Assembly (NCBI GenBank): GCA_947626435.1
Contig: CANQSB010000005.1
Location: 1-64,000, forward strand
DNA from: an uncultured Lachnospiraceae bacterium
GTDB taxonomy: Bacteria; Bacillota; Clostridia; Lachnospirales; Lachnospiraceae
Reading direction: 5' to 3'
DNA length: 64,000 bases
Shown here: positions 17,806 through 25,987 of the stretch, in pieces
Position numbering within the stretch: position 1 is the stretch's first letter
Layout of the letters: each line of letters starts with the position of its first letter
Notes under the pieces: generated by a model
Told to the model about the DNA's origin: nothing
The model's input: only the letters and a program-made list of their open reading frames with translations
The model's database searches: none
Made by a program: the position numbers and the translations under genes

Positions 17806-18246
17806 ATGACAGATAACGAATTATTGCTGGCTATTTCCAATATGATGGATAAGAAATTGGATTCAAGACTAAAGCCAATAGAAAATGATATTAAATCATT
17901 AAAGGGTGATGTATCAGAGCTAAAGAATGATGTATCAGGCTTAAAGAGCGATGTGTCAGAACTAAAAAATGATGTATCAGTTTTAAAGAATGACGTATCA
18001 GTTTTAAAGAATGACGTATCAAATTTAAATAACGAAGTAACAACCCTAAAAGGCGAGCTGCACAATGTAAAGCTGTTTCAGGAAAATGTTATTTTACCGC
18101 GTTTAAATACGATTGAAGCCTGCTACACAAGTACATACGACCGATATAAAAACTATGCGGAAAGAATGGAAGCCAATTTTGATGATACAGAGCTGTTAAA
18201 GAAGGTAGTCGAGGAACACAGTAAGAAGCTTCAGAAAATTTCTTAA
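17806..18246 (+). CDS. Small coiled-coil protein with heptad repeats
   Basis: This 146-residue protein of unknown function begins MTDNELLLAISNMMDKKLDS. Residues 34-89 are eight consecutive heptads (consensus NDVSxLK) that predict a long parallel coiled coil; hydrophobic V/L positions alternate as a and d. The C-terminal 55 residues (LPRLNTIEACYTSTYDRYKN and on) are less repetitive, with a further helical region. There is no signal peptide or membrane segment. AAGGAG precedes the ATG, and promoter and terminator enclose it as a single-gene unit. Related short coiled-coil proteins with variable heptad number are common in Lachnospiraceae. It may be structural or a partner-binding protein. Confidence 0.75.
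   Translation: MTDNELLLAISNMMDKKLDSRLKPIENDIKSLKGDVSELKNDVSGLKSDVSELKNDVSVLKNDVSVLKNDVSNLNNEVTTLKGELHNVKLFQENVILPRLNTIEACYTSTYDRYKNYAERMEANFDDTELLKKVVEEHSKKLQKIS
17905..18072 (+). repeat. 8 x 21-bp in-frame tandem repeat
   Basis: Eight 21-bp units encode heptads GDVSELK, NDVSGLK, SDVSELK, NDVSVLK (twice), NDVSNLN, NEVTTLK and GELHNVK. The central units are nearly identical at the DNA level, so unit number may vary by slippage or recombination without a frameshift. Confidence 0.85.
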
Positions 18247-18251
18247 AATAT

Positions 18252-18292
18252 CCCCATATAAAAACTGTGACAGGTTTTTGTATGGGGTTTTT
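18252..18292 (+). terminator. Intrinsic terminator of the coiled-coil gene
   Basis: CCCCATA (18252-18258) pairs with TATGGGG (18281-18287), with further AAAAAC/GTTTTT pairing inside, followed by TTTTT. Confidence 0.8.
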
Positions 18293-18529
18293 CTTTTGCA
18301 TCCAGCGCTTTATTGGTGAGGGTGGCTTTACCGGATAATTGACTATGCAAATTGGTTATGTACCTTGAAAATTCCATGCTTTATATCAGAAACTGCTTTT
18401 ATTTGCGTGCTAGTTATGCTAATATTGTAGCATATACAGCGGGCTGCGGAGGGCGTTTGCTGGAATATAAATGATTTAGTATGTTGCTTGGATAGTACAT
18501 TTAAAGCACATTCAATGGAGGGCATAGGT

Positions 18530-20218
18530 ATGGCGAGGAAGGTCAGCATAGGGATACAGGATTATGAAACAATCATATCAAATAACTGTTTCTATATAGA
18601 CAAGACGGCATTTATAAAAGAATGGTGGGAAAGCGGTGACAGCGTGACGCTTATCACCCGCCCGCGCCGTTTCGGCAAGACACTCGCCATGAGCATGTTG
18701 GAATGTTTCTTTTCCGTAAAATATGCAGGACGTGGCGACCTGTTTGAAGGACTTTCCATATGGCAGGACGAGAAATACCGCCGGATGCAGGGGACATATC
18801 CTGTCATTTATCTAAGTTTTTCCGAGATAAAGGAAGAAAATTGTAAAGCGGCGAAAGAAAAAATGTACCAGCTTATAATCAGCCTCTATGCGCAATATTC
18901 GTTTGTGAGAAACAGCAGTGCCATGGAAAATTCGGATAAGCAGATTTTTGACATGGTATCGCCTGATATGAATGATGCCGTTGCGACAATGGCTGTTAAG
19001 CGCCTGTCCGAGTTCCTTTTTAAATATTATGGAAAAAAAGCAATAATAATATTAGACGAGTACGACACGCCCATGCAGGAAGCATATGTCAAAGACTATT
19101 GGGATGAATTTGTCTCATTTATCCGAAGCCTGTTCAATTCTACATTCAAGACAAATCCATGGCTTGAACGCGGCATAATGACAGGCATCACCCGCGTAAG
19201 CAAGGAGTCGATTTTCTCTGACCTGAACAATTTAAAGGTAGTGACGACAACCTCTGACGAATACGCAGATGTCTTTGGCTTTACCGAAACAGAGGTATTT
19301 GACGCGATGGACGAACTGGGGCTGACAAACAAAAACGGCGTCAAGCGCTGGTATGACGGCTTTACATTCGGCAATAAGACCGACATTTACAATCCATGGT
19401 CAATAATAAATTATCTTGACAGCGGGAAATTCGGCACATATTGGGCGGACACAAGCTCGAACAGTCTCATAAACAAGCTTGTGCAGGAGGCAAACGCGGA
19501 CATTAAAAAGGATTTTGAAATCCTGCTTGACGGCGGTACAGTGAAAGCTGACATAGACGAGCAGATCGTCTACAGTCAGCTTGACGGCAGCGCAAGGACT
19601 TTGTGGAGCCTTATGCTCGCATCAGGGTATCTGCGCATTGATAAATACACAAGCTATGACGAGGATGAGGACGACACTGAAAGGGAGTATGTGCTTGCGC
19701 TGACAAACAGGGAAGTGCGCAAAATGTTTGAAACCATGATAAAAGGCTGGTTTCAGGCGGCGGGCGGCTACAGCGATTTTATCAAGGCGCTGCTTTTGGG
19801 CGACATAGATGCGATGAACGATTATATGAATAAGGTATCGCTGCAAACATTCAGCAGCTTTGACACAGGCGGCAGCCCGGACAGCGCAGAACCTGAACGT
19901 TTCTATTACGGCTTTGTCCTAGGGCTTATGGTCGAGCTAAAGGACAGATACGTGATAACCTCAAACCGCGAGAGCGGATTTGGCAGATATGACATAATGC
20001 TAAAGCCGAAAAACGAGGGCGGCAATGCCATTATCATAGAATTTAAAGTGTTTAACCCGCGCCGGGACAAGTCACTTGACGATACCATAAAAGCCGCGCT
20101 GCAGCAGATACAGGAGAAAAAATATGCCGCAGCCCTTACGGCGGAAGGCATCCCGCCAGAAAGGATATTCAGCTACGGTTTCGCGTTTAAAGGCAGGGAA
20201 GTCCTTATCGGGGAGTAG
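18530..20218 (+). CDS. AAA-ATPase-like / PD-(D/E)XK nuclease-like protein, second copy
   Basis: This 562-residue paralogue of the protein at 2223-3923 has the same order: N-terminal SIGIQDYETIISNNCFYIDK, the P-loop variant RPRRFGKT (about residue 50), LDEYDTPMQEAY (Walker B-like), then a C-terminal nuclease-like GFGRYDIMLKP and IIIEFKV. The two proteins are closely similar along most of their length, but differ in the 80-130 region and near residues 370-390. The start at 18530 is preferred over 18488 because GGAGG lies 10 bases upstream. It is followed by a strong terminator. It is flanked by a coiled-coil gene and gene fragments, which suggests an accessory segment. Function is not established for this family. 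Confidence 0.85.
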   Translation: MARKVSIGIQDYETIISNNCFYIDKTAFIKEWWESGDSVTLITRPRRFGKTLAMSMLECFFSVKYAGRGDLFEGLSIWQDEKYRRMQGTYPVIYLSFSEIKEENCKAAKEKMYQLIISLYAQYSFVRNSSAMENSDKQIFDMVSPDMNDAVATMAVKRLSEFLFKYYGKKAIIILDEYDTPMQEAYVKDYWDEFVSFIRSLFNSTFKTNPWLERGIMTGITRVSKESIFSDLNNLKVVTTTSDEYADVFGFTETEVFDAMDELGLTNKNGVKRWYDGFTFGNKTDIYNPWSIINYLDSGKFGTYWADTSSNSLINKLVQEANADIKKDFEILLDGGTVKADIDEQIVYSQLDGSARTLWSLMLASGYLRIDKYTSYDEDEDDTEREYVLALTNREVRKMFETMIKGWFQAAGGYSDFIKALLLGDIDAMNDYMNKVSLQTFSSFDTGGSPDSAEPERFYYGFVLGLMVELKDRYVITSNRESGFGRYDIMLKPKNEGGNAIIIEFKVFNPRRDKSLDDTIKAALQQIQEKKYAAALTAEGIPPERIFSYGFAFKGREVLIGE

Positions 20219-20255
20219 ACATTCATCGGACATACAGCAAATAATCATACAAAGA

Positions 20256-20307
20256 AATCCTGATATAAAGTATGGAATCTACAAGGCTTTATATCAGGAT
20301 TTTTTAT
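20256..20307 (+). terminator. Intrinsic terminator of the second AAA/nuclease gene
   Basis: A perfect 15-bp stem (AATCCTGATATAAAG, 20256-20270, with CTTTATATCAGGATT, 20287-20301) followed by a T-run. Confidence 0.85.
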
Positions 20308-20434
20308 ATTTATACCATAGAGGGCAGTTTTGCCAAGTCTTTTAAAACAGTGTGCAAGCAAAGCCCATTCACATGCATCTATATCAACGGTAAAATATTT
20401 AATTTATTAAATGATATATCAGGAGGAAAACATT

Positions 20435-20580
20435 ATGAACGACAGCGAAATCGTAAAACAGTACCGAAAGTATGAGCCGTTTTTCAACAACCGGCACATC
20501 AAACGCTTTATCTGAGAAGGATGATTTGCAAAGGTATTTCAGACACAGTAGAAACAATGGGCATAGGCAAATACTACTGA
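20435..20580 (+). pseudogene. Degenerate short coding remnant
   Basis: A good ribosome site (AGGAGG) and ATG at 20435 open a frame that stops after 26 codons (MNDSEIVKQYRKYEPFFNNR and six more). After a +1 shift, coding-like sequence continues as ICKGISDTVETMGIGKYY before a second stop at about 20580. This looks like the decayed 5' part of a longer gene whose identity I cannot name. A real 26-residue peptide is possible but unlikely. Confidence 0.4.
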
Positions 20581-20622
20581 TACTGCGATTGTCCAATCGA
20601 AAATTTTATTTTCCAACACTGG

Positions 20623-20667
20623 AAAAACCGCTGGCAGATGCCAAACATTCATCTGCTGGCGGTTTTT
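20623..20667 (+). terminator. Hairpin with T-run inside the gene-remnant region
   Basis: AAAAACCGCTGGCAGATG (20623-20640) pairs with CATCTGCTGGCGGTTTTT (20649-20666) with two mismatches. It is A-flanked on the left and T-flanked on the right, so it could act in both directions. Confidence 0.65.
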
Positions 20668-20715
20668 ATCTATCAGCTCCATGGAAAAAGTTCCAAAATC
20701 GTACTCGCCCCTCTG

Positions 20716-20886
20716 CTATAATTTCTTTGAAAGCCCCTTTATATACGCCGGCACAAGCTGTCTGTCCTCATTGGAAAGCTGCATAAAAAGCGAAAGGCAC
20801 TGCGCCTGTTCGTTCGTCAGCCCGCCAAGGCTCTTGTCAGGCTCAAAAAAATCAGTGATGGAAATGCCAAAGCCGCGGCAGATTGG
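20716..20886 (-). pseudogene. C-terminal fragment of an XRE-type HTH regulator
   Basis: On the minus strand a frame ending at the stop 20718-20716 reads ICRGFGISITDFFEP, then GGLTNEQAQCLSLFMQLSNE, ending YIKGLSKKL. This is the usual C-terminal end of small XRE regulators in this bacterial group. The HTH part is missing: upstream in the same frame there are stop codons, and no alternative frame restores it. The rest of the 20.22-21.15 kb gap (about 20890-21000, plus strand) holds another short coding-like stretch (MKSGSVEEIIGYLNSKASVG) that I cannot assign. Confidence 0.6.
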
Positions 20887-21149
20887 ACTTTAGCAATTTC
20901 ATGAAAAGCGGCTCTGTTGAGGAAATAATAGGTTATTTGAACAGCAAGGCGAGTGTTGGCGAAATAACCGCAAGCTTGGAATGCCTGTGCTAAAAAGCAA
21001 AGCGGTACTGTAAGGAGCATGGCATTGAAGACTGATTGCAGCGATTGATACTGGTCGAAAAATAGTGGAAAAATAGTGAAAAAATAATGGAATTATTTCA
21101 GACAAAAGGATATAATAAAAGCATATAATATAAGACGGAAGTGATTGTC

Positions 21150-22256
21150 GTGATAAAAGTTACTCTTAATAATGATATCCTGAAAAAAATATCAGCTATT
21201 GACAATAACCGCTATTCCCTAAGCAGGACATCCATTCCGCCAAGCGTCATTAATAAGCTTAGGAAAAATTCCAAAAAGAAAAGCTCATTTGCCTCTAACA
21301 AAATAGAAGGCAATCCGCTTACCGAGAAACAGTCTGATGAAGCGATAGACAGTGACGCCCACAGGCATTTTATGAAGCCTGAGCAGGAGATCAGGAATTA
21401 TTATATGGCGCTTAACCTTCTGGAAAAAAAGGTAAAAGAAAATGCCGCGTTTTCAAAGGAGCTGATACTGGAAGTGCAGGCTCTGGTTGAAAAAGGGGCA
21501 TCAAAGGAAAAGACAGGTCTGCGCGGGGAAATGCCCCCGGGCGTATTGTTTGCCGTATATGACTCTGAGACGGGCATTCCGGATTATATTCCGCCGGAGT
21601 ATTCGGATATTCCGCCGCTTTTGGATGAACTGGTCAGATATGTAAATACCACTGACGATCATCCGCTGATAATTGCGGCAGTCGTGCATTATCAGCTCGT
21701 GACAATACATCCGTTTGAAGACGGCAATGGCCGTACAGCGCGTTTATTGTCCGGCTTTATTCTGGATAAATACGGATATGGCTTTAATGGCATTGGCTCT
21801 TTGGAAGAGTATTTTGCATATGATCCGGATGAATACTACAATTCCCTGCAAATGGATTTGCCGACGCTGTATTATTCAGGCAGGGACAACCCGCCGCATC
21901 CTGAAATATGGATTGACTATTTCCTGCGCATGGTTGAGTTGTATTCATCAAAAGTATGCAGTCTGTCGCTGCAGACAAACCATGATGAGCTGTATGCCGC
22001 ACTTTCTTATTTAAGTATGAAAGAAAAAGAATTTTTGTTTTTTTTAGTGGAAAGACATTTGTATGAGTTTACGCCTATCGATGTGAGCAGAATGATGAGG
22101 GTTTCCAATAAAACGATCATAAACAGGTGCGCCAAGCTGTCTGCAAATGGTTTTCTAATTCCCAATATCGTAAAGGAGAGAATAAGGTCATACAGACTTA
22201 GCGATTTTACCAAAGCAAACGAAAAAAATATACTGGAGGAAAAAAGAACATTTTGA
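21150..22256 (+). CDS. Fic domain protein with N-terminal inhibitory motif and C-terminal winged helix
   Basis: This 368-residue Fic protein probably AMPylates or otherwise modifies a target protein. The catalytic motif is intact: HPFEDGNGR at about residue 187. Residues about 49-55 (SNKIEGN) match the autoinhibitory (S/T)xxxE(G/N) motif, so inhibition is built in (class II type). The C-terminal part (about 285-350) looks like a winged helix (PIDVSRMMRVSNKTIINRCA). The GTG start at 21150 is preferred because ACGGAAG lies 8 bases upstream; the frame opens at another GTG at 21141. It is a solo Fic, not a doc/phd pair. It lies beside gene fragments, hinting at an acquired segment. Confidence 0.88.
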   Translation: MIKVTLNNDILKKISAIDNNRYSLSRTSIPPSVINKLRKNSKKKSSFASNKIEGNPLTEKQSDEAIDSDAHRHFMKPEQEIRNYYMALNLLEKKVKENAAFSKELILEVQALVEKGASKEKTGLRGEMPPGVLFAVYDSETGIPDYIPPEYSDIPPLLDELVRYVNTTDDHPLIIAAVVHYQLVTIHPFEDGNGRTARLLSGFILDKYGYGFNGIGSLEEYFAYDPDEYYNSLQMDLPTLYYSGRDNPPHPEIWIDYFLRMVELYSSKVCSLSLQTNHDELYAALSYLSMKEKEFLFFLVERHLYEFTPIDVSRMMRVSNKTIINRCAKLSANGFLIPNIVKERIRSYRLSDFTKANEKNILEEKRTF

Positions 22257-22467
22257 CTTGAAAAAAGGATGAACAAACAAATGCCTGACATTCTCAAAAG
22301 CAGAAAAGATAACGAAAAATATCAGGATTCAATAAGAGGCAGCCGCATACAAGCTTGCTTTCCTGTCAGAGAGGCAGCAAAAATCATGGATGGGGCGCTG
22401 TTTTGCGTTATCAGACGGATTTACAAATGTATAATGCAAAAAAACGCCAACAAGGAGATTTATCAAA

Positions 22468-23604
22468 ATGTCACTACATATATATGCGATGACGCATAAG
22501 CGTTTTGATGTGCCAAATGATGCGCTTTATGTTCCGCTTCATTTGGGGCATGCAAATGCGAAGGAGGATTTTGGTTATATTGGTGATGATACGGGCGACA
22601 ATATATCGGATTTGAACTGTTATTATGCCGAGCTTTCGGGGGTGTATTGGGTTTGGAAAAATGTGCATGACATCGACAGCGTGGGCGTATGTCATTACAG
22701 GAGATACCTCACGCGGGAAGACGGTTATGTGTTTACGCAAAGTCAGTATGAGCAATTGCTTCAAAGCTACGATATAATTACGACAAAACAGCTTGAACTG
22801 CCAAACTCGTATCGCTATGGATTTGGTGCGCATCATGACATATCAACGCTTGACAGGACGGGAGAGATAATCAGGGAAAAATATCCTGAATATTATGACA
22901 CATTTGTCAGTTTAGCCGACAAAAACAAGACATATTTTGGGAATATAATGGTGGCGAAAAAGACGCTTTTTGACGAGTATGCAAAGTGGCTTTTTGATAT
23001 ATTATTTGAGCTGCAAAACCGCATAGATTTAAGCTTTGAGGATGACTACCACAAGAGGGTGTTTGGATTTATTTCGGAGTTTCTTCTCTATGTGTGGGTG
23101 ACTGTGCGAAAGCTTAGAGCGTATGAGTGCCGCGTGGCGATTATCGGGGAAAAGACAGAAACGCGTGAGATAAAGGAAAAGATGGCGGAGTTTTTTCGCA
23201 AAAAGGATGTGGCGGGAGCGAGGGAATATTTCGCTTTGCGCTTAAGGCAGAGACCGGATGTGCTTATGGAGGCGTCTGACATTACGGGTGAATGTAAGCT
23301 GTGCCTGCAGGCGGTTTCTACGGCGGGGTTAGAGCTTGAAACATATGGGCATAGTTTTTTGGAGCGCATAAATAATTATGACGCGGTTGTCATATTTTTC
23401 AGAGGGCTCAATGATATGGCGGTAAAAATCGCCGGTAAAAACTCAGGCATTACGCCGGATGAAATAAGTGAGTATGCGGATTGTCTTAGGAAAAACAATG
23501 TGAGCGACATAGCGCTTAGAGCGGCGGTAAGGATAAATTCGCCGAATAATGATATATTGCAGGAAGCATATAAAATATGCGACATAATGGATATTGATAA
23601 TTAG
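22468..23604 (+). CDS. DUF4422 domain protein, putative glycosyltransferase
   Basis: This 378-residue protein begins LHIYAMTHKRFDVPNDALYV and contains GDDTGDNISDLNCYYAELSG, WVWKN and VGVCHYRRYL. These are the DUF4422 signatures, found in capsule and exopolysaccharide clusters and thought to be glycosyltransferase-like. The DUF covers about residues 1-235. The C-terminal 140 residues are not recognised; they are rich in helix and may be a separate domain. CAAGGAG lies upstream of the ATG. There is no signal peptide. It stands alone, with no wza, wzx or other polysaccharide gene beside it. Confidence 0.75.
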   Translation: MSLHIYAMTHKRFDVPNDALYVPLHLGHANAKEDFGYIGDDTGDNISDLNCYYAELSGVYWVWKNVHDIDSVGVCHYRRYLTREDGYVFTQSQYEQLLQSYDIITTKQLELPNSYRYGFGAHHDISTLDRTGEIIREKYPEYYDTFVSLADKNKTYFGNIMVAKKTLFDEYAKWLFDILFELQNRIDLSFEDDYHKRVFGFISEFLLYVWVTVRKLRAYECRVAIIGEKTETREIKEKMAEFFRKKDVAGAREYFALRLRQRPDVLMEASDITGECKLCLQAVSTAGLELETYGHSFLERINNYDAVVIFFRGLNDMAVKIAGKNSGITPDEISEYADCLRKNNVSDIALRAAVRINSPNNDILQEAYKICDIMDIDN

Positions 23605-23741
23605 TTGGATTTGATTATATCGAAATGTAGGCAGTCGGTTGGCAGTCTGTCTTGACAATAAGATTTAGAAATAAAGCGATTTGATAATATGTAGCCAATG
23701 CAGAATAAAAACACAAGGACATATGATGACGGAGGACTCAG

Positions 23742-25901
23742 ATGATAATCAAAATAGGAAAAAAGCCCAAAATAACAAAGCTTAAAATAGGCGGCAGCGA
23801 CAGTGACAAAAATGAATACGGGGCAAACAGCAAATATTTGACTAAAAACGGCAGACCGATACTGCCTGTAATGGGAGAGTTCCATTATTCGCGTTACGAG
23901 GCAGACGAGTGGAAGAACGAAATCCTAAAAATGCAGGCGGGCGGCATCAGAATACTTGCGACATATGTATTCTGGATTCACCACGAGGAGAAGAAAGGCG
24001 AATTTGACTTTACAGGAAACCGCGATATCAGAAGATTTTTGGAAATATGTAGAGAGGTAAACATGCCCGTATGGCTGCGGATAGGTCCATGGGCACATGG
24101 CGAATGTAGGAACGGAGGCTTTCCCGACTGGCTTGTGGAGGAGCTTGGCGACAGAGGCTTTGGCACTGTGGCAAGGACGGACAGCGAGCCGTATTTAAGC
24201 TATGTGAGAAGCTTTTGGAAAAGGCTTGCCGAGGAGACAAGAGGGCAGATGTGCAAAGACGGCGGCGCGGTGATAGGCATTCAGCTTGAAAACGAATACT
24301 GCCATGTGGGAGGACCAAGCGACAAGGACGAGGGCAGAAAACATATTATGACATTAAAAGCGCTCGCTCGTGAGCTTGGCTTTGATGTGCCGTATTATAC
24401 GACTACAGGCTGGGGCGGCGCGGTTTCGGTATATAATGAAACGCTTCCCGTATTTGGCGGTTATGTCGACGCGCCTTGGGAGGACAGCATAAATGAGCTG
24501 CCCGCATCGGAAAATTTCCTCATCACGCCGCCTGACGAGGAGGCTAAAATGGATAATCCGTACCTTACGGCGGAGCTTGGCGGAGGTCTGCAGGCGACGG
24601 CGCACAGGCGTACATATCCGTTCGCGAAGGATATCGAGGCGCAGAGCTTATGCATGCTTGCCGCGGGTGCAAACCTTTTAGGTTATTATATGTACCATGG
24701 GGGTTTCAATCCCGACGGAAATGGCGAAAATAAATACTCTACATATCAGGAATCAAAGGCGACAAACTATTTCAACGACCTGCCGATAAAAGGCTATGAT
24801 TTTGAGGCGCCTATACGCGAGAGCGGCAGATTCAACGAAAGCTTTCGCAGGCTTAAAAAGCTGCATCTGATGATAAACGCCTTTGAGGAGCGGCTTGCTC
24901 CCGCTGAAGCATATTTTCCCGACGAACAGCCTAAAAGCGCGGAGGATATGCAGACGCCGAGAATAAGCGCGAGATACAATCACGATACGGGCGAGGGCTT
25001 TTTATTCGTAAACAATCACCAGCGGCTTAGAAAAATGAAGGACATAAACGGGCTGGAGGTTGAACTTGAATTTGCGGACGGCAGGAGGCTTTCCATAAGG
25101 GACATAAACTGCGCGGGTGGTGAGTGTGCGGTAATCCCCTTTAATCTGAAAATAGACAAGGGTAGGCTTATAAGTACGAATGCCTCGCTTTTGACAAAAG
25201 CAGGCTCACAGTATTTCTTTTACTATGACAGCGAAAAATTTTCGCAAAAACCGCGTTTTGAGTTTGCGGCTCTGACCGGCAGGAATATTGTGCTTTTGAC
25301 AAAGGAACAGGCGGAAAACGCGTATGTTTTCAAAGATACGCTTTATATTTCTGAGCATCTGTTATATGAAAAGGATGGCGGATTATATATGCTTTTGGAC
25401 GGAGATTGCGGCTCTGTGCGCTATAGCATGTATAAAGAAAATAGTTTTTTGGAAAAGGGCATTAATATAGAAACAGGAGCAGCAAGAATATCTGTGGAAA
25501 CGCAGGAAAGCAGGGACGAGGAAAAGGAAAAGCTACTGGCGGCTGCAGATAAGTACAATGATGTTCCGGCAGATAAAAGCTGCAGAACATACAGAGTGTC
25601 GCTTGATTATCAATGTGAGGAAGCTTTGCCGCAGGGAGCGGCTTTGAATGATGTTTATTTGAATTTATCGTTTGGCGGCGACAAGGCGCAGCTTTTTTGC
25701 GGGGACAGGCTTATTGACGACTGGTTTTCAAACGGCGATGAGTGGTATGTAGCATTGAAAAGATACGGATATCCCAAGGAATTGCAGCTTGTGGTTTATC
25801 CATACAGAGACGAGGTATATTACGATTTGCCGCGCAGGAAAGGTTGTGAATTGCTGTCTGCAGCGGTGCAGGCGGAATTTGCCGTAAAGCTTGATTGGTA
25901 A
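23742..25901 (+). CDS. GH35 beta-galactosidase (cytoplasmic)
   Basis: This 719-residue family 35 enzyme probably removes beta-galactosyl residues from oligosaccharides. The barrel domain shows PVMGEFHYSRYEADEW, YVFWIHHEEKKGEFDF, IGPWAHGECRNGGFPDW, the acid/base in GIQLENEY (about residue 187) and the nucleophile in TAELGGG (about 271). C-terminal beta domains follow. There is no signal peptide, so the substrate is imported. GGAGG precedes the start. The next gene, 86 bp away, is a GH74 protein; together they fit breakdown of galactosylated xyloglucan oligosaccharides, with GH35 clipping galactose side chains. No transporter is in this cluster. Confidence 0.88.
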   Translation: MIIKIGKKPKITKLKIGGSDSDKNEYGANSKYLTKNGRPILPVMGEFHYSRYEADEWKNEILKMQAGGIRILATYVFWIHHEEKKGEFDFTGNRDIRRFLEICREVNMPVWLRIGPWAHGECRNGGFPDWLVEELGDRGFGTVARTDSEPYLSYVRSFWKRLAEETRGQMCKDGGAVIGIQLENEYCHVGGPSDKDEGRKHIMTLKALARELGFDVPYYTTTGWGGAVSVYNETLPVFGGYVDAPWEDSINELPASENFLITPPDEEAKMDNPYLTAELGGGLQATAHRRTYPFAKDIEAQSLCMLAAGANLLGYYMYHGGFNPDGNGENKYSTYQESKATNYFNDLPIKGYDFEAPIRESGRFNESFRRLKKLHLMINAFEERLAPAEAYFPDEQPKSAEDMQTPRISARYNHDTGEGFLFVNNHQRLRKMKDINGLEVELEFADGRRLSIRDINCAGGECAVIPFNLKIDKGRLISTNASLLTKAGSQYFFYYDSEKFSQKPRFEFAALTGRNIVLLTKEQAENAYVFKDTLYISEHLLYEKDGGLYMLLDGDCGSVRYSMYKENSFLEKGINIETGAARISVETQESRDEEKEKLLAAADKYNDVPADKSCRTYRVSLDYQCEEALPQGAALNDVYLNLSFGGDKAQLFCGDRLIDDWFSNGDEWYVALKRYGYPKELQLVVYPYRDEVYYDLPRRKGCELLSAAVQAEFAVKLDW

Positions 25902-25987
25902 AAGCACAGAGGGAAAAGCTTGAAAGTAAATTTTCAAAATGTTTTGATTGACGCATGAGGCGGACAGGGAGCATAAGGAGTATAAAA

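Noticed and set aside
17905-18072. 21-bp repeats as a CRISPR or regulatory iterons
   Set aside because: They are in frame within a complete gene and encode regular heptads.
20472-20786. 104-codon open frame in the gene-fragment zone
   Set aside because: It crosses two terminator-like hairpins, and the coding-like signals lie in other frames and on the opposite strand.
22269-22499. 76-codon open frame between the Fic and DUF4422 genes
   Set aside because: It overlaps the well-supported DUF4422 start, lacks a convincing ribosome site and shows no recognisable motif.
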